NCBI GenBank assembly: GCA_964651315.1 | Contig: CAZYXO010000010.1 | Span: 1 to 21,621, forward strand | Reading direction: 5' to 3' | Source of the DNA: CAZYXO01 sp964651315 | GTDB taxonomy: Bacteria; Bacillota_I; Bacilli_A; RF39; UBA660 | DNA length: 21,621 bases | Shown here: positions 17,283-21,621 of the stretch, in pieces | Layout of the letters: each line of letters opens with the position of its first letter | How positions within the stretch are numbered: position 1 is the stretch's first letter | Notes under the pieces: generated by a model | What the model saw: the letters and a program-made list of their open reading frames with translations, nothing else | Told to the model about the DNA's origin: nothing | Databases searched by the model: none | Translations under genes and position numbers: made by a program

Positions 17283-17696
17283 TCATACATTTGTTTTATT
17301 TCTTAAATTTTTAAAAAACTCATTAAAAATACCTTCATATTCTCGTGACTGATAATCTATTTTAAAATACTTAATATTTTTTTTTGTATTTGAATTTTTT
17401 TTCATAAGATAATATACATTTGTTATACGCGATTCACTTATTATTGCTTTACACATATTACAAGGTTCTAAGGTAACGTACATATCGCATTTATCTAACC
17501 GCCAATCATTTAACACTTTACATGCTTTAATAATACAATTTACTTCAGCATGATTTAATAAACTACTGTTTTTCATTCTAGTATTATGTGCTTTAGCAAT
17601 TATACTATTATTACATACTATTACTGCTCCAACTGGAACTTCATTAATTTTTGATGCTTTTTTTGCTTCTTTAATAGCTTCTTTTATATAATCCAT
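17283..17696 (-). CDS. tadA: tRNA-specific adenosine deaminase
   Basis: Deaminates A34 to inosine in the tRNA-Arg(ACG) wobble position. The 137-residue protein has the zinc and catalytic motifs H49-A-E51 and P78-C79-N-M-C82, and NEVPVGAVIV near the N-terminus. It is a little shorter than many homologues. The ATG at 17696 has an AGGAG site (17703-17707) directly after the T-run that ends SRP RNA, so the two units are almost fused. The tadA-ffs-dnaX neighbourhood is that of Bacillus. The related guanine or cytosine deaminases are disfavoured by context and the PCNMC motif. Confidence 0.93.
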   Translation of the reverse strand: MDYIKEAIKEAKKASKINEVPVGAVIVCNNSIIAKAHNTRMKNSSLLNHAEVNCIIKACKVLNDWRLDKCDMYVTLEPCNMCKAIISESRITNVYYLMKKNSNTKKNIKYFKIDYQSREYEGIFNEFFKNLRNKTNV

Positions 17697-17707
17697 AATT
17701 TACTCCT

Positions 17708-17786
17708 AAAAAAAGTGCACACAAACAGGGAACGACGTGGCTGCTATCTTCCAATCCTGACCATTTTACGTTATATTTGTTGCACT
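17708..17786 (-). ncRNA. ffs: Signal recognition particle RNA, small bacterial type
   Basis: Minus-strand RNA of about 79 nt that binds Ffh to target membrane proteins. The conserved domain IV hairpin is present as GGTCAGG-ATT-GGAA-GAT-AGCAGCC, with the GGAA tetraloop and the CAGG/AGCA internal loop. The ends pair as AGTGCA (17781-17786) with TGCACT (17714-17719), followed by ACAAA/TTTGT. A seven-T run immediately follows and serves as terminator. It lacks the Alu domain of the 270-nt Bacillus form. The position upstream of tadA and dnaX matches scr in B. subtilis. Confidence 0.93.
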
Positions 17787-17792
17787 AATAAA

Positions 17793-17821
17793 AGTTTATC
17801 ATTATTTAATTTTTTTTTCAA
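17793..17821 (-). promoter_or_regulatory. Promoter of SRP RNA
   Basis: -35 TTGAAA (17816-17821), 17-bp spacer with TG one base before the -10, and -10 TAAACT (17793-17798). The predicted start at about 17786 coincides with the first paired base of the RNA. The first parS site begins only six bases beyond the -35. Confidence 0.7.
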
Positions 17822-17824
17822 CTC

Positions 17825-17844
17825 AATGTTCCACGTGGAACATT
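17825..17844. promoter_or_regulatory. parS site 1
   Basis: Perfect 20-bp palindrome AATGTTCCACGTGGAACATT containing the ParB-type core TGTTCCACGTGGAACA (17827-17842). ParB/Spo0J proteins load on such sites to organise the origin region. Confidence 0.85.
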
Positions 17845-17900
17845 TTGAATACAATAAATATATATATATATTTATTTTTTTTATATTAACCAACTAAACA

Positions 17901-17924
17901 TAATTATTTCCTAGGAAATAATTA
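17901..17924. promoter_or_regulatory. Noc-type palindrome inside the parS cluster
   Basis: Core ATTTCCTAGGAAAT (17906-17919) differs from ATTTCCCGGGAAAT only in the central dinucleotide pair. The perfect palindrome extends over 24 bases. It lies 78 bases centre to centre from parS site 1. Confidence 0.55.
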
Positions 17925-18069
17925 TTTATATTATTTATTTCAATTTATTAAAGATATACTTATTTGTTTAAAATAATTTTAAACTATATTAATTTTAATT
18001 ATTAAAATATGCTTTTGAATTAATTATCTTGCTTTTATTTTTTTATAAAACTGTCTAATAATTTTATCA

Positions 18070-18089
18070 AATGTTCCACGTGGAACATT
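18070..18089. promoter_or_regulatory. parS site 2
   Basis: Same perfect 20-bp palindrome as site 1, core at 18072-18087, 245 bases from site 1. Confidence 0.85.
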
Positions 18090-18272
18090 TTCAATTAATA
18101 AATATTATTCCTTTAATTTTTAATAATATGTTAAATTAAATTATTTTTCAGAAAATATTTTTAATAAAATAAAAAAGAAGTTTTATATATATAATTATTT
18201 ACGTTATTAAATTTTTTTCACTTAACGATTTTATCTTACTTTAATTATTTTATAAAACAACAAATTTTTTTC

Positions 18273-18292
18273 AATGTTCCACGTGGAACATT
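18273..18292. promoter_or_regulatory. parS site 3
   Basis: Same perfect 20-bp palindrome, core at 18275-18290, 203 bases from site 2. Confidence 0.85.
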
Positions 18293-18332
18293 GGGTTAAA
18301 AAATATATTTCATAATATTTATACAAACAAAA

Positions 18333-18352
18333 AATGTTCCACGTGGAACATT
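18333..18352. promoter_or_regulatory. parS site 4, possible gyrA terminator
   Basis: Same perfect 20-bp palindrome, core at 18335-18350, only 60 bases from site 3. In the gyrA direction the stem runs directly into TTTTTTG, so its RNA could form an 8-bp hairpin with loop ACGT and a U-run, 28 bases after the gyrA stop. Confidence 0.85.
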
Positions 18353-18379
18353 CAATTGTTATTTTCTAAATATTACTTT

Positions 18380-20872
18380 CTAAATAGTGTCATTATTTAC
18401 ATTTAACTGTTCGAAATCTAATTTATTTTCTTCTTCAATTATATCTACTAAACTAATTGCCGTAACAGTTTGATTTTCTTTAAGATGAATTAATCTTACA
18501 CCCTGGGTTGCTCTACCTAAAACATTTATTTGAGTTATAGGCATTCTCATAGTCATTCCTGAATCAGTCATAATAATTAATTCTTTATTATCTTGTACAA
18601 CTTTCATATCAGCAATAATACCATTCTTTTCAGTAATATTTAATGCTTTAACTCCCTTACTTCCGCGTTTAGTTCGTCTAAAATCACGAACTTTTGTTTG
18701 TTTTCCGTATCCTAATTTTGTAACTACAAGAATTATGTCATCTTCATTAACAACTTCAGCACCTATGCATTTACCACCATTTAAGTTAATTCCTTTAACA
18801 CCAGATGCTGTTCTTCCCATAGATCGTACTTCAGATTCATTAAACTTAACCATTTTACCTAAATCTGAACATAATAACACTGTATCTTCTCCCACAGTTT
18901 TCTTAACTTCTATTAATTCATCATTTTCATTTAAATTAATACAAATTTTACCTGTAGTTCTAATGCTATCAAATTCACTGATTAATGTTTTTTTAATAAT
19001 TCCCTTAGAAGTAACAAACATTAAGTATTTTGATGCTTCTTCATTAGATACAGAAATTACTGAATTGACAATTTCATCTTTATCTAATTGTAACAAATTT
19101 ATTATTGGTAATCCTTTTGATTGCCTATTAAATTCTGGAATTTCATATCCTTTTAAACGATATACTTTACCACGATTAGTAAAAAATAATAAGTAATCAT
19201 GTGTTGATAAATTAATTAAATCAGACACAAAATCTTCATCATTTGTTGTCATTCCTTTTATTCCGACACCACCACGATTTTGTGCTTTAAAAGTATCAGA
19301 AGTAGTACGTTTAATATAACCACTCTTTGTAAGTGCAACCAAAATATTTTGTTCAGGAATCAATGATTCATCTTCAATATATTCAATTGCAGTCATATCT
19401 ATTGTAGTTCTTCTTTCATCTCCATATTTATTCTTAATTTCTTGTAATTCATTTTTAATGATTTCACAAACTAATGCTTCACTCGCTAAAATTTCTTTTA
19501 AATATGCAATTTCTTTTAACAATGAAGCAAGTTCATTTTCAATTTTATCACGTTCTAAACCAGTTAAACGACGAAGTTTCATTTCTAAAATTGCTTCTGC
19601 CTGAATATCTGTTAAACCAAATCTTGATGTTAATGTATTCTTTGCGTCTTCATCACTTTTAGCTGATTTAATAATTTTAATTACTTCATCAATATTATCA
19701 AGAGCAATCTTTAATCCCTCTAAAATATGAACTCGTTTTTCTTTTTGTTCTAAATCAAATTTAGTTCTTCTAATAATTACTTCCTTTTGATGATCAATAT
19801 ATTTAGAAATAATATCCTTTAATCCTAAAGTTTTTGGAACACCATTATCTAGCATTAAAAGAATTATACCAAAAGTTGATTGAAACGCAGTATGTTTATA
19901 TAAATTATTCAAAACAACTTGTGGATTAGCATCCTTTTTTAATGTAATAGTTATTTTAATTCCATTTTTTAAATCTGAATGATAATCAGCTATTCCATCT
20001 AAAACCTTATTATGAACTAATTCAGCAACTTTATTTTTTAAATCAAGTGTATTAACTCCATACGGAACTTCATCTACAACTATATAATGGCGACCGTTTT
20101 TTTCTTCTATAGTTGCTTTACTTCTAATAGTAATAATTCCTCTACCAGTTTCATACGCCTTTTTAATACCACTATTCCCAAGGATTAATCCTCCTGTTGG
20201 AAAATCAGGACCTTTTATGTGTTCCATCAAACCCATTGTATCAATATCAGGATTATCAATATATGCTATACATCCATCAATTACTTCACCTAAATTGTGT
20301 GGTGGTATATTTGTAGCCATACCAACTGCTATTCCCATAGTTCCATTAACTAAAATGTTAGGAAATCTTGAAGGAAGAACATCTGGCTCTCTTTCAGATT
20401 CATCAAAATTCGGTGAAAAATTAACTGTATTTTTATTAATATCTTTTAATAATTCAAGCGATATTTTTGATATTCTTGCTTCAGTATAACGCATTGCTGC
20501 AGCACCATATCCATCAATATTACCAAAATTACCATGCCCATCAACAAGCATATAACGATAACTGAAATCTTGAGCCATTCTAACCATTGCTTCATAAATC
20601 GAAGAATCTCCATGTGGATGGTATTTACCCATTACATCTCCAACTATTCTAGCACTTTTCTTATGAAGTTTGTCTGGTGTATAACCCGATTCATACATAG
20701 AATAAAGAATTCTTCTATGAACTGGTTTTAAACCATCACGTAAATCTGGCAATGCTCTTGCAACAATAACACTCATCGAATAATCTAAAAATGATTTTTC
20801 AATTTCTTCAACTATATCATTGTGTTTAAGTTTATCAATATCAATATTCTCTATATTGTTTTCATTTTCCAT
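18380..20872 (-). CDS. gyrA: DNA gyrase subunit A
   Basis: Breaks and rejoins DNA in the gyrase A2B2 complex that introduces negative supercoils. The 830-residue protein has the catalytic tyrosine Y129 in AAMRYTEARI. The quinolone region reads HPHGD89-S90-S91-I-Y-E94, with the serine equivalent to E. coli Ser83 unchanged. The C-terminal beta-pinwheel begins after about residue 500 and holds a GyrA box at Q531-N-R-G-G-V-G537 (consensus QRRGGKG). This box supports gyrase over topoisomerase IV ParC. The ATG at 20872 follows an AGGAGG site (20878-20883) that overlaps the gyrB stop, so the two are co-translated. Confidence 0.96.
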   Translation of the reverse strand: MENENNIENIDIDKLKHNDIVEEIEKSFLDYSMSVIVARALPDLRDGLKPVHRRILYSMYESGYTPDKLHKKSARIVGDVMGKYHPHGDSSIYEAMVRMAQDFSYRYMLVDGHGNFGNIDGYGAAAMRYTEARISKISLELLKDINKNTVNFSPNFDESEREPDVLPSRFPNILVNGTMGIAVGMATNIPPHNLGEVIDGCIAYIDNPDIDTMGLMEHIKGPDFPTGGLILGNSGIKKAYETGRGIITIRSKATIEEKNGRHYIVVDEVPYGVNTLDLKNKVAELVHNKVLDGIADYHSDLKNGIKITITLKKDANPQVVLNNLYKHTAFQSTFGIILLMLDNGVPKTLGLKDIISKYIDHQKEVIIRRTKFDLEQKEKRVHILEGLKIALDNIDEVIKIIKSAKSDEDAKNTLTSRFGLTDIQAEAILEMKLRRLTGLERDKIENELASLLKEIAYLKEILASEALVCEIIKNELQEIKNKYGDERRTTIDMTAIEYIEDESLIPEQNILVALTKSGYIKRTTSDTFKAQNRGGVGIKGMTTNDEDFVSDLINLSTHDYLLFFTNRGKVYRLKGYEIPEFNRQSKGLPIINLLQLDKDEIVNSVISVSNEEASKYLMFVTSKGIIKKTLISEFDSIRTTGKICINLNENDELIEVKKTVGEDTVLLCSDLGKMVKFNESEVRSMGRTASGVKGINLNGGKCIGAEVVNEDDIILVVTKLGYGKQTKVRDFRRTKRGSKGVKALNITEKNGIIADMKVVQDNKELIIMTDSGMTMRMPITQINVLGRATQGVRLIHLKENQTVTAISLVDIIEEENKLDFEQLNVNNDTI

Positions 20873-20881
20873 TTTAACCTC

Positions 20882-21621
20882 CTACACATCTAAGTTTTTA
20901 ACATAAACTGCATTATCTTCAATAAATTTACGTCTAGGTTCAACTTCTTCACCCATTAATTTACTAAATGATGCATCAGCAGTCATTATATCATCAACTG
21001 TTATTTTTCTTAAAATTCTTTTTTCAATATCCATTGTAGTTTCATTTAATTCATCAGCATTCATTTCCCCTAAACCTTTCATACGAGTAACATCTCTTTT
21101 AGTTTTTGGATTCAATGTTGCTAAATATGCATCTCTTTCATCTTCATCTAACACATATTTTATTGTTTGACCATGTTTAATACAAAATAATGGTGGTTGA
21201 GCAGCATAGACATGTCCTGCTTCCACAATTGGCCTAAAGAAACGATAAAATAATGTCAATAATAATACACGAATATGCGATCCATCAACATCGGCATCGG
21301 TCATTATAATAATTTTATCATATCGAAGTTTATTTAAATCAAATTCATTACCAATTCCTGTTCCAAACGCTGTTATTATTGTTCTTATTTCTTCATTACT
21401 TAATGCTCTATCAATTCTTGCCTTTTCAACATTTAAAATTTTTCCTCGAAGTGGTAATATTGCTTGAGTCATACCATTTCTTCCTTTAATTGCAGAGCCT
21501 CCAGCACTATCTCCTTCGACTAAAAATATTTCACAAATAGATGGATCTTTTTCTTTACAATCAACTAGCTTACCACCAAAATTAATTGTATCTAAATCAC
21601 CTTTTCTTCTTGTTAATTCTC
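20882..21621 (-). CDS. gyrB: DNA gyrase subunit B, C-terminal part
   Basis: ATPase and Toprim subunit of gyrase; the 5' part lies outside the window. About 245 C-terminal residues are visible, and the frame is open to the right edge, so the methionine at 21472 is internal. The Toprim domain shows E-G-D-S-A-G-G-S-A with its catalytic glutamate and D-A-D-V-D-G-S-H-I with the metal-binding aspartates. PLRGKILNVEKA and KGLGEMNADEL lie between and after. The segment after GGSA reads IKGRNGMTQAIL, where many homologues have GRDR. gyrB with gyrA directly downstream identifies it over parE. Confidence 0.95.
   Translation of the reverse strand, partial: ELTRRKGDLDTINFGGKLVDCKEKDPSICEIFLVEGDSAGGSAIKGRNGMTQAILPLRGKILNVEKARIDRALSNEEIRTIITAFGTGIGNEFDLNKLRYDKIIIMTDADVDGSHIRVLLLTLFYRFFRPIVEAGHVYAAQPPLFCIKHGQTIKYVLDEDERDAYLATLNPKTKRDVTRMKGLGEMNADELNETTMDIEKRILRKITVDDIMTADASFSKLMGEEVEPRRKFIEDNAVYVKNLDV

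Larger units (their letters stand above)
17845..18332. other. Gene-free, AT-rich stretch carrying the segregation sites
   Basis: The bases around the parS and Noc-type palindromes are almost pure A/T with many short A- and T-tracts. I find no ORF with a ribosome site, no tRNA and no DnaA box (TTATCCACA or close variants) on either strand. It therefore looks like a centromere-like spacer between gyrA and SRP RNA rather than oriC. Confidence 0.6.

Noticed and set aside
17715..17897. 60-codon plus-strand frame over SRP RNA and parS site 1
   Set aside because: It overlaps a confidently identified RNA gene on the opposite strand and a parS palindrome.
17845..18332. Possible oriC
   Set aside because: AT-rich and near gyrA, but no DnaA-box cluster on either strand, and dnaA or dnaN is not adjacent in the window.
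18735..19196. 153-codon plus-strand frame
   Set aside because: Antisense shadow of gyrA without a ribosome site.

Overview
The window reads as a chromosomal segment of a strongly AT-rich, low-GC Gram-positive bacterium (Bacillota, Bacilli-like). The standard code is used: tryptophan is TGG, and TGA is a real stop (tadA, holB, the methyltransferase). The gene order gyrB-gyrA / SRP RNA-tadA-dnaX-ebfC-recR-bofA-holB-ricT-trmN6-pth-mfd matches the origin-proximal order known from Bacillus subtilis, here on the minus strand. Presence of ffs, dnaX, recR and a BofA-like gene fits Bacilli and argues against code-4 mollicutes. Nothing in the window names the genus.

Layout from left to right. (1) 1-2.9 kb: cytidine deaminase on the plus strand, then a COG2509-type FAD oxidoreductase and an unrecognised four-helix membrane protein on the minus strand. 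(2) 2.9-7.6 kb: an accessory, defence-like block. On the minus strand it holds a remnant gene, an N6-adenine DNA methyltransferase, a DHH-like protein and a putative PD-(D/E)XK nuclease. Each is broken by an in-frame stop or by single-base shifts. Between the last two lies a plus-strand transcription unit of about 270 nt with a near-consensus promoter and a perfect terminator but no convincing ORF; it looks like an intact structured RNA of unknown family. (3) 7.8-8.3 kb: inorganic pyrophosphatase (plus strand), overlapping the end of mfd tail to tail. (4) 8.3-17.8 kb: a compact minus-strand chain of replication, repair and translation genes, often coupled by overlaps of 1-14 nt. (5) 17.8-18.4 kb: a gene-free AT-rich stretch with four identical 20-bp parS palindromes and one Noc-type palindrome. 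(6) 18.4-21.6 kb: gyrA and the 3' part of gyrB, truncated by the window edge.

Together, the housekeeping part supplies DNA topology (GyrAB), the clamp loader (DnaX, HolB), recombination and transcription-coupled repair (RecR, EbfC, Mfd), protein targeting (SRP RNA), tRNA maturation and recycling (TadA, TrmN6, Pth) and RicT. The parS cluster and three ATTTCCNNGGAAAT palindromes suggest a ParB/Noc segregation and nucleoid-occlusion region next to the origin. No DnaA-box cluster was seen, so oriC itself probably lies beyond gyrB. The most unusual items are the orphan plus-strand RNA, the uniformly damaged defence block with a DHH-like family I do not recognise, and the dense parS/Noc arrangement.
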